Below, piece after piece: positions 43,408-51,855 of a stretch of 64,000 nucleotides of DNA. Source of the stretch: Streptomyces sp. TG1A-60 (GTDB lineage Bacteria; Actinomycetota; Actinomycetes; Streptomycetales; Streptomycetaceae); NCBI RefSeq assembly GCF_037201975.1, contig NZ_CP147520.1:3472001-3536000 (forward strand). Reading direction: 5' to 3'. The stretch's first letter is position 1, and each line of letters opens with the position of its first letter. Below the pieces are notes generated by a model. The model ran no database searches. It saw only the letters and a list, made by a program, of their open reading frames with translations, and was not told the DNA's origin. Both the position numbers and the translations under genes were made by a program.

Positions 43408-45117
43408 ATGACCGACAGGTGGGCGCTCGCGGCGACCGAGGACGGTGGTGTGGAAGTCGCCCCCCTCGGCGTGGACGGGCTGCTCGCGGGGCCGGTGGTG
43501 TGGGAGGCCGACCTGGCGGAGGCCGTACGGCGGCGGCCGGAGGTGGGGCGGTGGGTGTGGCGGGCCACCGGGGAGGTGTATCCGCGGCTGCTCGCCGAGG
43601 GCATCCGTGTCGAGCGGTGTTATGACATCGAGGACGCCGAGACGCTGCTCCTCGGTCACGAGGGCCGCCTCGGCGAACCCCGCTCCGCTGCCGCCGCCCT
43701 CGCCCGGCTCCGCCGCGCCCCGGTCCCCGCCGACCCGCCCCTCCGGTCGGCCGACCCCGGCGCCCAGCCCTCCCTCTTCGAGCCCCGCCCCGTCCACGTC
43801 CCGCTCGCCGATCTCGTCGGGGTGTACGCGGACCAGCAGCGGCGGCACGACGCCACCACCCACCCGGAGCGGATGCGGCTGCTGACAGCCGCCGAGTCGG
43901 CCGGCATGCTCGTCGCCGCCGAGATGAACCGCGCCGGTCTGCCCTGGCGGGCCGATGTGCACCGGGAGGTGCTGCACGAGATGCTCGGCGAGCGGTACGC
44001 GGGCGGTGGTCAGCCGCGTCGGCTGGCCGAACTCGCCGAGGAGGTGTCCAGCGCCTTCGGGCGGCGTGTGCGGCCCGATCTGCCCGCCGATGTCGTGAAG
44101 GCCTTCGGCCAGGCCGGGGTGCGGATCCGCTCCACCCGTCGCTGGGAGATCGAGACCCTCGACCATCCGGCGGTGAAGCCGCTCCTCGCGTACAAGCGGC
44201 TGTATCGGATCTGGGTCGCCCACGGGTGGTCCTGGCTGCAGGACTGGGTGCGGGACGGGCGGTTCCGGCCGGAGTTCCTCGCGCACGGAACGGTCACCGG
44301 GCGGTGGGTCACCAACGGCGGGGGCGCGCTCCAGATCCCCAAGGTGATCCGCCGCGCCTGCGTCGCCGACCCGGGCTGGCGGCTCGTCGTCGCCGACGCC
44401 GACCAGATGGAACCCCGGGTGCTCGCGGCCGTCTCCCGCGACCCCGGGCTCATGGAGGTCGCGGGCCGCGCCACCGACCTCTACCAGTCCGTCTCCGACC
44501 GCGCCTTCTCCGGCGACCGCGCACAGGCCAAGCTCGCCGTGCTGGGCGCGGTGTACGGGCAGACCTCCGGGGACGGGCTGAAGAACCTCGCCGCGCTGCG
44601 CCGCCGGTTCCCCAGGGCCGTGCGGTACGTCGACGACGCCGCCCGCGCCGGCGAGGAGGGCCGGCTCGTGCGGACCTGGCTCGGGCGTACGTGTCCACCG
44701 GCGGCCGGTGCCTCCGACGCGGCCACCGAGGAGGCGGGCCTCCCCCAGGCCGACGACGCCCCCGGCCCCCGGGAACCGGGGCAGGGGCAGGGGCAGGAGT
44801 GGGTGCCCGGGTACGCCTCCACCAGCTCACGTGCCCGAGGCCGCTTCGCCCGTAACTTCGTCGTCCAGGGCAGTGCCGCCGACTGGACCCTGCTCCTCCT
44901 CGCCGCCCTGCGCCGCGCCCTCGTCGGCATGGCCGCCGAGCTGGTCTTCTTCCAGCACGACGAGGTGATCGTGCACTGCCCGGAAGAGGAGGCGGAGGCC
45001 GTCGTCGCGGCCATCCGCGAGGCGTCGGAGCTGTCCGGCCGGCTGACCTTCGGGGACACGCCGGTGCGGTTTCCGTTCACCACGGCGGTGGTGGAGTGCT
45101 ATGCCGACGCGAAGTGA
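43408..45117 (+). CDS. Family A DNA polymerase (bifunctional 3'-5' exonuclease/polymerase-like)
   Basis: 569 residues. The PolA-type palm and fingers motifs are intact: motif A VVADADQMEPRVLAAVSRDP, motif B DRAQAKLAVLGAVYGQTSGD, motif C VFFQHDEVIVHCP. Motif TVTGRWVTNGGGALQIPKVI precedes motif A. The N-terminal ~190 residues form a degenerate exonuclease-like domain, and there is no 5'-3' exonuclease domain. It is therefore not the main PolA but the second, shorter Streptomyces family A polymerase, probably used in repair. I chose the ATG at 43408 (MTDRWALAA) over 43378. A Gly/Gln-rich loop (PREPGQGQGQEW) interrupts the fingers. Confidence 0.9.
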   Translation: MTDRWALAATEDGGVEVAPLGVDGLLAGPVVWEADLAEAVRRRPEVGRWVWRATGEVYPRLLAEGIRVERCYDIEDAETLLLGHEGRLGEPRSAAAALARLRRAPVPADPPLRSADPGAQPSLFEPRPVHVPLADLVGVYADQQRRHDATTHPERMRLLTAAESAGMLVAAEMNRAGLPWRADVHREVLHEMLGERYAGGGQPRRLAELAEEVSSAFGRRVRPDLPADVVKAFGQAGVRIRSTRRWEIETLDHPAVKPLLAYKRLYRIWVAHGWSWLQDWVRDGRFRPEFLAHGTVTGRWVTNGGGALQIPKVIRRACVADPGWRLVVADADQMEPRVLAAVSRDPGLMEVAGRATDLYQSVSDRAFSGDRAQAKLAVLGAVYGQTSGDGLKNLAALRRRFPRAVRYVDDAARAGEEGRLVRTWLGRTCPPAAGASDAATEEAGLPQADDAPGPREPGQGQGQEWVPGYASTSSRARGRFARNFVVQGSAADWTLLLLAALRRALVGMAAELVFFQHDEVIVHCPEEEAEAVVAAIREASELSGRLTFGDTPVRFPFTTAVVECYADAK

Positions 45118-45160
45118 TGACGGATGTTCGGCCGGTCCGACGGCCGGTCCGACAGCCGGC

Positions 45161-48100
45161 TCACTCCCGGGCCTTGAGCAGGTCCCGCAGTTCCCCCGCC
45201 ACCGCCGAGTCCGTGCCGTCCAGGACCGCCAGCGCGCGCTCCCACTCCCGGTACGCCTCCTCGTCGCGGCCGCGTGCCCGCAGCAGCAGCCCCCGCTGGT
45301 GCCGGGCGAGGCCGACCGCGTACTGGTCGGCACGGCGTTCGGCGAGGTCGAGGAGGAGGGTGCACTCGTGGGAGGCGCGGTCCGCCTGCCCCAGCTCGCG
45401 CAGGGCCCGTACCAGGCCGAGCCGGGTCTTGGACTCGCCCTGCCAGTCCTCGTCGTCGCCGAGGATCCGCAGGCTCTGCTCGAAGTGGCGTACGGCGGCG
45501 GCCGGTTCGCCGAGTCTGAGGTGGGCGTAGCCGATGTTGCAGTGCGCGGTGTGCCGTACGACGAGGCTGTCGGCCTCCTCGCCGAGGGCCAGGCTCCGCT
45601 CGTGGTGGGCGATGGCGGCCCGTGCGTCGGTGTGCTTGTAGAGGTTGCCGAGGTGGCTGAAGGTCACCGCCTCGCCGTACTGGTCATCGAGCTGCCGGGA
45701 CAGCTCCAGGCTCTGCCGCAGCGTCTCCTCGCTCTCCGCGTACCGGCCGAGGCTCTCCAGTACGAGCCCCCGGTTGTTCAGGCACCGCCGTACGCAGGAC
45801 ACGACCCCGAGCCGCCGCCACAGTGTCAGGCCCTCGTCGTTGAGCGTGAGCGCCTCCGTGGCCCGGCCGGACATGAAGTGCAGCCCCGCCCGGTCGGTCA
45901 GCGCGAACGCCTCGGCCGCGTCGTCCCCGAGCGACCGCGCCACGTCCAGGGCGGACCGCCCCAGCACGTCCAGCTCGGCGAGCCGGCCCCCTCGGTGCAG
46001 ATACGGGAAGAGGTGGCGGACGAGGGCGGGCACGAGCGCTGCGGTTCCGTCGCCCGCGCCGTCTCCACCGCGGTCGCCGGTGCCGGGTTCCCGGGAGCAG
46101 CGTGCCACCAGGGCGACGATGTTGGGGAGTTCGCGGTCGCCCCAGGCGAAGGCCTCCTCGGCGGAGGCGAAGGGGGCTTCCACGGGCGGCGGCTCCACCG
46201 TGGTCGCCGTCGTACGGAGGCGTTCGTCGCGCTCGTAGCCCGGTGGGAGCAGCACGCGCAGGCTCTGCCGGGCGCGGCCGGCGTACCAGCGGAGGGCCTG
46301 CTCGACGGCGTGCGCGGCGTCGGCCGTGTCGGCGAGTTCGCGGGCGAAGTGGCGTACGAGGTCGTGGGGGACGTACCGGCCGTACGTCGTCTCCTCAAGG
46401 AGGGCCACGTCGACCAGGCGGTCGAGGGCGGCCTCGGCGCGGAACCCGTCGGTGCCGGTGAGCCGGGCGAGGAGGGGCGCGCCGTACGCGGGCAGGTCGA
46501 GGGCGCCGATGGCCCGGAGGGCGTGGGCGGCGTCGCGGTCGGCCGCGCGGTCGGAGGCGCGCAGGGCCTCGTGGGCGACGGCGAGGGAGCGGCGGACGCT
46601 CAGGTCGTCGTATTCGAGGTGGTGCAACCGCCCTTCTGTGGCGGTGAGTTGACCGGCGAGCGCGTCCGGGGTGAGCGCGCGGCGCGCGGCGAGGCGAGCC
46701 GCGACGACGCGGAGGGCGAGCGGGAGCCGGCCGGTGAGTGCGACGAGGGGGTGCGCGGCGTCCAGGCCGGCGGCACGGCCCGACGCGGCCCGCAGCAGGG
46801 CCGCGCTCTCGTCGTCCGACAGCGGGGTGAGCGGGAAGCGGTGGGCGCCGTCCAGCGCGGTGAGCGGTGAGCGGCTCGTCACGATGACCGCGCAGCCGGC
46901 GCCGGCCGGCAGCAGCGGGCGTACCTGGGCGGCGTGCGCGGCGTCGTCCAGCACCATCAGTGTGCGGGTCGGTGCGAGCGTCGAGCGGAGCAACGCGGCT
47001 GCGGCGTCCGGGTGTTCGGGGATACGGCGAGGGGCGGTGCCGAGGTCGCGCAGCAGCGAGGCCAGGGCCTGGGCAGGGGTGAGGGGGGTCATGCCCGGGG
47101 TCGCGCCGTGCAGGTTGACATAGAGCTGGCCGTCGGGGAAGTGCTCGGCCAGCTCGTGGGCCAGGTGGAGGGCGAGGGCGCTCTTGCCGACGCCGGCCAT
47201 GCCGCTGAGGACGACGGTGGCCGTGCCCTTGGCGGGGGACGGGTGCCGATGGGCTCGGGGGGTGCTGTGGTGTGGCGGGTGCGGGTTCGGCGTGGCTTGT
47301 CGTGCCCACGCGGCGGCAGTCGCGGAGGCGGGGCCGCCCCGCGCCTCTGAAGGGGCGCCTGTGCCCGGGTCGAGTACCCGGCGCAGCTCTGCCAGGATCT
47401 CTCCCCTGCCCGTGAAATGCGCCGGTGCGGGCGGGAGTTGGGCCGGGCGTGGTGGCAGCTCGGTGGGTGGGGTGCCGGTCCGGGTCGCCGGGGGCTCGGG
47501 GTCCTGTTCCCGCAGGATCTCCAAGTGGGCGTCGCGTACGGCGGGGCCCGGTTCGACGCCGAGTTCGTCGAGGAGGCGGGCGCGCAGGTCCCGGTGGACG
47601 GCCAGCGCCTCGGCCTGGCGGCCGGTGCGGTGGAGGACGAACATGAGGAGCCGGTGGAAGGCCTCACGGAGGGGGTGTTCGGCGACGAGGGCGGCGAGTT
47701 CGGGGGCGAGTGCGCCGAGCGTGTGCGCTCCCGTGGCCGCCTCGTCCGGCGGGTCGGCCGCGAGGTGGAGTTCCGCGTCGTACCGTCGCTCCAGCAGCGA
47801 GAGCCGGGCCTCCTCCAGCCGCTGGACGAACGCCTGCGCGCGGAACTCCCCCACCGGCAGGCCGCCCAGCGGTGTGCCGCGCCACAGGGCGAGCGCGGCG
47901 GTGGACTCGCGGACGGTGCGGGTCCAGTCCCGTTCGGCGTGGGCGGTGCGGGCGGCGCGGGCGTGTGTCTCGAAGACGCGGACGTCCAGTTCGCCCTCGT
48001 CGACGCGCAGCAGATAGCCCGGCGGTACCGCGCGCAGCCGCTCGGGGTCGTCCAACAGCCTGCGCAGACGGGTCACATGGTTCTGCAGGGAGGCCTGCGC

Positions 48101-48343
48101 GGACGGCGGGGGCATCGCGTCCCACAGCACGTCCTTCAGGGTGTCGACCGAGACGATCCGCCCGGGTTCGAGCAGCAGCGCCACGAACAGGGCCCGCATC
48201 TTGCCGCCGCCGACGGACCGTACGCCACCGCTGAGGACACCACCGGAACCCACGGCTTCCGCGGCATCCCCGGTGTTCCCGGTGCCCCCGGCCTCGTAGA
48301 GAACCGGCGGACCAAGCAGTCCGAACCGCAGCCCGTCCCGCAT
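45161..48343 (-). CDS. AfsR/SARP family regulator with NB-ARC and TPR domains
   Basis: 1060 residues. The N-terminal OmpR-like winged HTH (RFGLLGPPVLYEAGG, GRIVSVDTLKDVLWDAMPPP, QNHVTRLRRLL) is followed by the BTAD domain. A disordered linker holding a dispersed repeat leads into an NB-ARC ATPase: Walker A LSGMAGVGKSALALHLAHEL (about residue 375), Walker B TLMVLDDAAHAAQVRPLL, sensor VIVTSRSPL. The C-terminal ~350 residues hold TPR repeats. AfsR-type proteins activate antibiotic or developmental genes in response to phosphorylation and ATP. No biosynthetic cluster adjoins it, so its target is unknown. Confidence 0.93.
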   Translation of the reverse strand: MRDGLRFGLLGPPVLYEAGGTGNTGDAAEAVGSGGVLSGGVRSVGGGKMRALFVALLLEPGRIVSVDTLKDVLWDAMPPPSAQASLQNHVTRLRRLLDDPERLRAVPPGYLLRVDEGELDVRVFETHARAARTAHAERDWTRTVRESTAALALWRGTPLGGLPVGEFRAQAFVQRLEEARLSLLERRYDAELHLAADPPDEAATGAHTLGALAPELAALVAEHPLREAFHRLLMFVLHRTGRQAEALAVHRDLRARLLDELGVEPGPAVRDAHLEILREQDPEPPATRTGTPPTELPPRPAQLPPAPAHFTGRGEILAELRRVLDPGTGAPSEARGGPASATAAAWARQATPNPHPPHHSTPRAHRHPSPAKGTATVVLSGMAGVGKSALALHLAHELAEHFPDGQLYVNLHGATPGMTPLTPAQALASLLRDLGTAPRRIPEHPDAAAALLRSTLAPTRTLMVLDDAAHAAQVRPLLPAGAGCAVIVTSRSPLTALDGAHRFPLTPLSDDESAALLRAASGRAAGLDAAHPLVALTGRLPLALRVVAARLAARRALTPDALAGQLTATEGRLHHLEYDDLSVRRSLAVAHEALRASDRAADRDAAHALRAIGALDLPAYGAPLLARLTGTDGFRAEAALDRLVDVALLEETTYGRYVPHDLVRHFARELADTADAAHAVEQALRWYAGRARQSLRVLLPPGYERDERLRTTATTVEPPPVEAPFASAEEAFAWGDRELPNIVALVARCSREPGTGDRGGDGAGDGTAALVPALVRHLFPYLHRGGRLAELDVLGRSALDVARSLGDDAAEAFALTDRAGLHFMSGRATEALTLNDEGLTLWRRLGVVSCVRRCLNNRGLVLESLGRYAESEETLRQSLELSRQLDDQYGEAVTFSHLGNLYKHTDARAAIAHHERSLALGEEADSLVVRHTAHCNIGYAHLRLGEPAAAVRHFEQSLRILGDDEDWQGESKTRLGLVRALRELGQADRASHECTLLLDLAERRADQYAVGLARHQRGLLLRARGRDEEAYREWERALAVLDGTDSAVAGELRDLLKARE
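47286..47360. repeat. Dispersed Streptomyces repeat, copy D, inside AfsR-like gene
   Basis: GTGCCCACGCGGCGGCAG and CCCCGCGCCTCTGAAGGGGC match the copies at 24081-24156 and 36544-36581 in order. It encodes the variable linker between the BTAD and NB-ARC domains. Confidence 0.6.
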
Positions 48344-48661
48344 AGAACCCGTCCGCTGCCTTCCCGCACCGTCGTTCCGGGCCCGCCCCCGCGGCGGCTC
48401 GGCGCCGCCTCCCGTACGGCTCCCGGTGGAACCGTTGGGCTCATGTTAGCGATCCGTTGGCGCGAGCTGATGTGATCACTTCATCGGATCCGGCGACGAC
48501 GGCGCACGCGTGGTACGCGTAGCTCGGGGGAGTGCCGCCGCCGCTGCCGGATCCGTGAACCGCGCAAAGCGCTGTGCCCCGGTCGGTGGAGGTGAACGAC
48601 CGGGGCACTCGTGTCGCGCCAGGTGGTCCCAACGGCCTGCTCGGCAGGGGTCGTTGGGCTA
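48344..48661. other. Gene-free gap upstream of AfsR-like gene
   Basis: No gene. It contains the terminator at 48574-48608 and presumably the AfsR-like promoter near 48350-48480. A relatively AT-rich TGTTAGCGATCCG-like stretch lies near 48441-48453. Confidence 0.45.
48574..48608 (-). terminator. Hairpin after glycosyltransferase gene
   Basis: Perfect 12-bp stem GTGCCCCGGTCG/CGACCGGGGCAC with an 11-nt loop, 54 bp downstream of the stop at 48662. Confidence 0.75.
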
Positions 48662-49570
48662 CTACAGGACCGGTGGCCGTCCCAGGCGCGTGAGCCGCCA
48701 CACCGTCCGCCATCGCATGGGCCGGCGCTCGCCGCCCGACTCGCGCCAGCCCTCGACGAAGCCGCTGAACCACGCCCGAAGACCGCCCACCGAGCGCATC
48801 CGCAGCAGGGTGATGAGGACCCACACGCCCAGGTGCACGGGGATGAGCGGGAGCGGGAGACGGCGGCGGGCGAGCCAGACACGGTTACGGGCGTTGACCC
48901 GGTGGTAGATGGCGTGCCGGGCGGGTGAGGTCTTCGGGTGCTGGAGGAGCAGTTCGGGGGCGTAGAGCACGGTCCAGCCGGCGTCGAGGGCCCGCCAGGC
49001 GAGGTCGGTCTCCTCGTGCGCGAAGAAGAACTCGGCGGCCCAGTCGCCCGTCTCGCCGAGCATGGCCATGGAGAGGGCGTGCCCGCCGCCGAGGAAGCCG
49101 GTGACCGGCCCACCGCGCATCGGGTCCTTGGCGCCGACTCTCGGCACGTGCCGCCGCTGGGTCTCGCCGTGCTCGTCGGCGATCCGGAACCCGACGATGC
49201 CGAGGCGGGGGTCCGCGGCGTACAACTCCTGGACGCGGCGCAGCACATCGGCGTCGACGAGCAGTCCGTCGTCGTCCAGTTCGACGACGACGTCGACGTC
49301 ACCGGACTCCCGCAGCCGTTCCAGGGCCACGTTCCGGCCGCCGGGGCAGCCGAGGTTCTCGTCCACCTCGATGAGCGTGACCTCACCGGGCAGTCCGAGC
49401 CGATCGGCGAACTCGGGGAGGGGGCAGCCGTTCCCCACGACGACGATCCGCTCGGGCGCCACGTCCTGCTTGGCCACGGAGGCGAGCAACGCGTCCACCT
49501 CGGCGGGCCGATTGCCCATCGTCACCACGGCGACTGCGACCCGAGGCCCGGCCTCCACCACGACACCCAC
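48662..49570 (-). CDS. Family 2 glycosyltransferase
   Basis: 302 residues, GT-A fold. AVAVVTMGNRPAEVDALLAS is the nucleotide-binding start, NLGCPGGRNVALERL and VVVELDDDGLLVDADVLRRV carry the DxD metal site, and GGPVTGFLGGGHALSMAMLG with EFFFAHEETDLAWRALDAGW (acceptor-side EETDL) is typical of rhamnosyltransferase-like GT2 proteins. A hydrophobic helix near residue 255 (PLIPVHLGVWVLITLLRM) suggests membrane association. The donor and acceptor are unknown. It may modify a cell-surface glycan; no other cell-wall gene adjoins it. Confidence 0.9.
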   Translation of the reverse strand: MGVVVEAGPRVAVAVVTMGNRPAEVDALLASVAKQDVAPERIVVVGNGCPLPEFADRLGLPGEVTLIEVDENLGCPGGRNVALERLRESGDVDVVVELDDDGLLVDADVLRRVQELYAADPRLGIVGFRIADEHGETQRRHVPRVGAKDPMRGGPVTGFLGGGHALSMAMLGETGDWAAEFFFAHEETDLAWRALDAGWTVLYAPELLLQHPKTSPARHAIYHRVNARNRVWLARRRLPLPLIPVHLGVWVLITLLRMRSVGGLRAWFSGFVEGWRESGGERRPMRWRTVWRLTRLGRPPVL

Positions 49571-49878
49571 CCCATCCCGTCACGGACCACCGCGGACGAC
49601 CGGCACAGCCGGCGACCGCCGGCCCGCTTCCCGTTCCCACCGACTGTTTACGGCCGGGATGCTAGCCGTTCACACCGCGGACTTCTCACGGGCTCCCCCC
49701 CGGTACGCCGGTTCTCCCCTCCCTCTCGCACGGCCTCTCGCACGTCGTCCGGCACGTCGTCTCGTACGACCTCTCGCACGCCCTTGCGTACGGACGCGTC
49801 GCTCGCCCACGCCGGTCGTTCCCGGGCTGCCCCGACCTCCGGGAGGCCGTGGGGCATGGATCCGGGCTCTGGTGGCGG
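49571..49878. other. Gene-free gap with degenerate 12-bp repeats
   Basis: No gene. Around 49730-49800 runs a chain of CTCGCACG/CTCGTACG units at about 12-bp intervals, similar to the chain at 56880-56945 in the permease N-terminus. Confidence 0.5.
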
Positions 49879-51315
49879 TCAGACGCGCAGCGGGTTCGTT
49901 CGGGTCGCCGCCATCAGGTACCAGGCCGTCGCGCCCGTGTGCCGGTACGGGTAGTAGCCGAAGCCGAAGCCCGTGTCGAGGGGGCTGCTGGCCGAGACGA
50001 CGCCGGAGCGGTGGGGGAGGGCGCGACCGCCGACGGTCTGGTCGGTGCCGAGGTGGTCCTGGGCGCGTTCGAGGGAGGCCAGGAGGCGGCGGGCGCGTGT
50101 CGCGTCACCCCGGGCGCCCCGGTCGCGCAGGGCGAGCGCGAGGTGGGCGGTGCCCTCGAACCAGACGCCGTTGCGGTTGGGCTCGGGCTGGAACTCGGCG
50201 ATGGGCGCGTCCTCGTTCGCGAGGAGACTGGCGGAGCTGAAGGTGACGCCCTCGTACGACTGCCCGGCGGGCACCGTGCTGTTGCGCCGCCCGGCGTGGT
50301 CGAGGACGGCCAGTTCGGTGGCCGCCCAGTCGAGGGAGCGGGAGTGGCGGCGGGAGTCGAGGGCGAGGTGGGTCCAGGTCTGGGTGTCCTCGGGGATCGG
50401 CGACCTGTTGACGGTCACGCCGTCGTTGGTGCCGGTGTGGAAGAAGCCGCCGGAGGGCTCCCACATCCTCCGCACGAAGGCCTCGGCCCGTGCCCGCCGC
50501 TCCCACCACACCCGGTCGCCGGTGAGCCGGGCGAGCCGTCCGAACAGGCAGATCAGGTCGGTGTTGTGCTCGGTCGAGGTGAACGGCAGCTTCGCGTTCG
50601 CCCCGTCGACGCCGAACTTGTAGCCGCCGAGGGGCTCGTCGGTACGGCCGGTCCGCTCGATCCACTCACCGATCCGCACCGCCGCGGCGAGGAAGCGCCG
50701 CTTCCCGGTGCGCCGGGCCAGCGCGCTGAGGGCGATCCCGGCCCAGGCCATGTCCCCCACGGCCGTCCCCGTGAAGCCGAACTGGGTGCCGACGTTGGCC
50801 GTCCCGTCCGCGCGGACGAACCCGTCCGGCTGCGGCACCCCGTCGAAGAAGACGTAGGGCCCCACGTTGTACGCCTGGCGCAGCCGGCCGTCGTCGTACG
50901 CCGGGTCGTGCTCCTGCGCGTAGACCAGCGCGTCCCCGAGCGACGTCGCCCGGGCCCGCCCGTCCTCCGTGCGCACCGCGAGGTGGGCGAGGAGCGCGAG
51001 GGCGTTGTCGTACGTGAAGGCCGTACTGAACAGGCCCGCCTGGTCGGTGTAGCTCTGGGCCAGCCGGATGTCGCCGTGGTCGGGGTAGGCGTCCATGGCG
51101 GCGGCGAGGAAGGCCTGTCCGCGCCGCCGGGGCGAGGCCCCGCCCGCCCGGGGCCTCGCCCCGGCGGCGTGGGCCGGGCCGGAGCCGAGGACGGTGAGCG
51201 CCGTCGCGGCCCCGAGTCCGGCGCCGAGGAGCGCACGGCGACTCAACGCCGGGCCTTGTCTGCCGGTACGGCCGGTGTCGCCCGTGCTGCCGGTACGGCC
51301 AGTGCTGCCGGTCAT
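49879..51315 (-). CDS. Tat-exported predicted glycoside hydrolase ((alpha/alpha)6-barrel-like)
   Basis: 478 residues. The N-terminus has a Gly/Thr/Ser/Arg repeat (TGSTGRTGSTGDTGRTG), then a Tat signal SRRALLGAGLGAATALTVLG with cleavage near AHAAG. The mature part has regularly spaced helical motifs (FTYDNALALLAHLAVRTEDG, VGDMAWAGIALSALARRTG, GGYKFGVDG, STEHNTDLICLFGRLARLTG, NGVWFEGTAHLALALRDRGA) as in (alpha/alpha)6 barrels, close to GH76-type or related proteins; I cannot fix the family. A LacI-type palindrome 79 bp upstream suggests sugar-controlled expression. It probably acts outside the cell on a polysaccharide. Confidence 0.75.
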   Translation of the reverse strand: MTGSTGRTGSTGDTGRTGRQGPALSRRALLGAGLGAATALTVLGSGPAHAAGARPRAGGASPRRRGQAFLAAAMDAYPDHGDIRLAQSYTDQAGLFSTAFTYDNALALLAHLAVRTEDGRARATSLGDALVYAQEHDPAYDDGRLRQAYNVGPYVFFDGVPQPDGFVRADGTANVGTQFGFTGTAVGDMAWAGIALSALARRTGKRRFLAAAVRIGEWIERTGRTDEPLGGYKFGVDGANAKLPFTSTEHNTDLICLFGRLARLTGDRVWWERRARAEAFVRRMWEPSGGFFHTGTNDGVTVNRSPIPEDTQTWTHLALDSRRHSRSLDWAATELAVLDHAGRRNSTVPAGQSYEGVTFSSASLLANEDAPIAEFQPEPNRNGVWFEGTAHLALALRDRGARGDATRARRLLASLERAQDHLGTDQTVGGRALPHRSGVVSASSPLDTGFGFGYYPYRHTGATAWYLMAATRTNPLRV

Positions 51316-51393
51316 GGGTCTCCCTTGGAAGTGCGGGGCCGGAGGGAGCGCCCGGAGTCCGAGGGCGCGCCCGGGGTCTGGAGCGCGCGGATT

Positions 51394-51409
51394 CTGAGAG
51401 CGCTCTCAG
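51394..51409. promoter_or_regulatory. LacI-type operator upstream of exported hydrolase
   Basis: CTGAGAGCGCTCTCAG is a perfect 16-bp palindrome of the GAGAGCGCTCTC class known for LacI-family sugar repressors in Streptomyces. It lies 79 bp upstream of the hydrolase start. Confidence 0.85.
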
Positions 51410-51855
51410 GCGCGTGCGCGCTCATTCTCGCCGTGCCTGTGGGGCGGGTCAACGCCCATGCCGGGCAAGTCGATCGACGGGGTCGGAGGGGCACGGCTGG
51501 GGCGGGAGCGCAAGCGTCCCGCACACCTCATGGGAGCGCGGGACGCCCTGCGGAATCCGGAACCCCCGGTACGCGGACCCCGGCCCCCGGAGATCCCCGA
51601 ACCGCGAGGCCAGTCCTCCACGACGGTGGCTTCGCGGTCGTTCGGCGACCGCGGCGGCCGGTTGCTCTTCGGGAACAGCGATCCGGTCGAACAGCGCGGG
51701 GGCAGGGGAGGGACAGGGCAGAGCCGGCCAGGTAGGACCTCGTACGAATTTCGGTCCGCACCTCACCCACCTGGGGCGGGTCCGACTTGTCCGTTTCTGG
51801 CGCAGCGCGCAGGCTGAGGACTATGAGTGACACGTCCGGCGCGAATTGAGCGGGA
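51410..51855. other. Gene-free region upstream of the SpoIIE-type phosphatase gene
   Basis: About 450 bp with no credible gene; a short plus-strand frame (51458-51817) has no recognisable features. The phosphatase promoter must lie here. Confidence 0.45.

Noticed and set aside
51458..51817. 119-codon plus-strand frame before the phosphatase gene
   Set aside because: Low-complexity composition with no ribosome site or known motif; not supportable as a gene.
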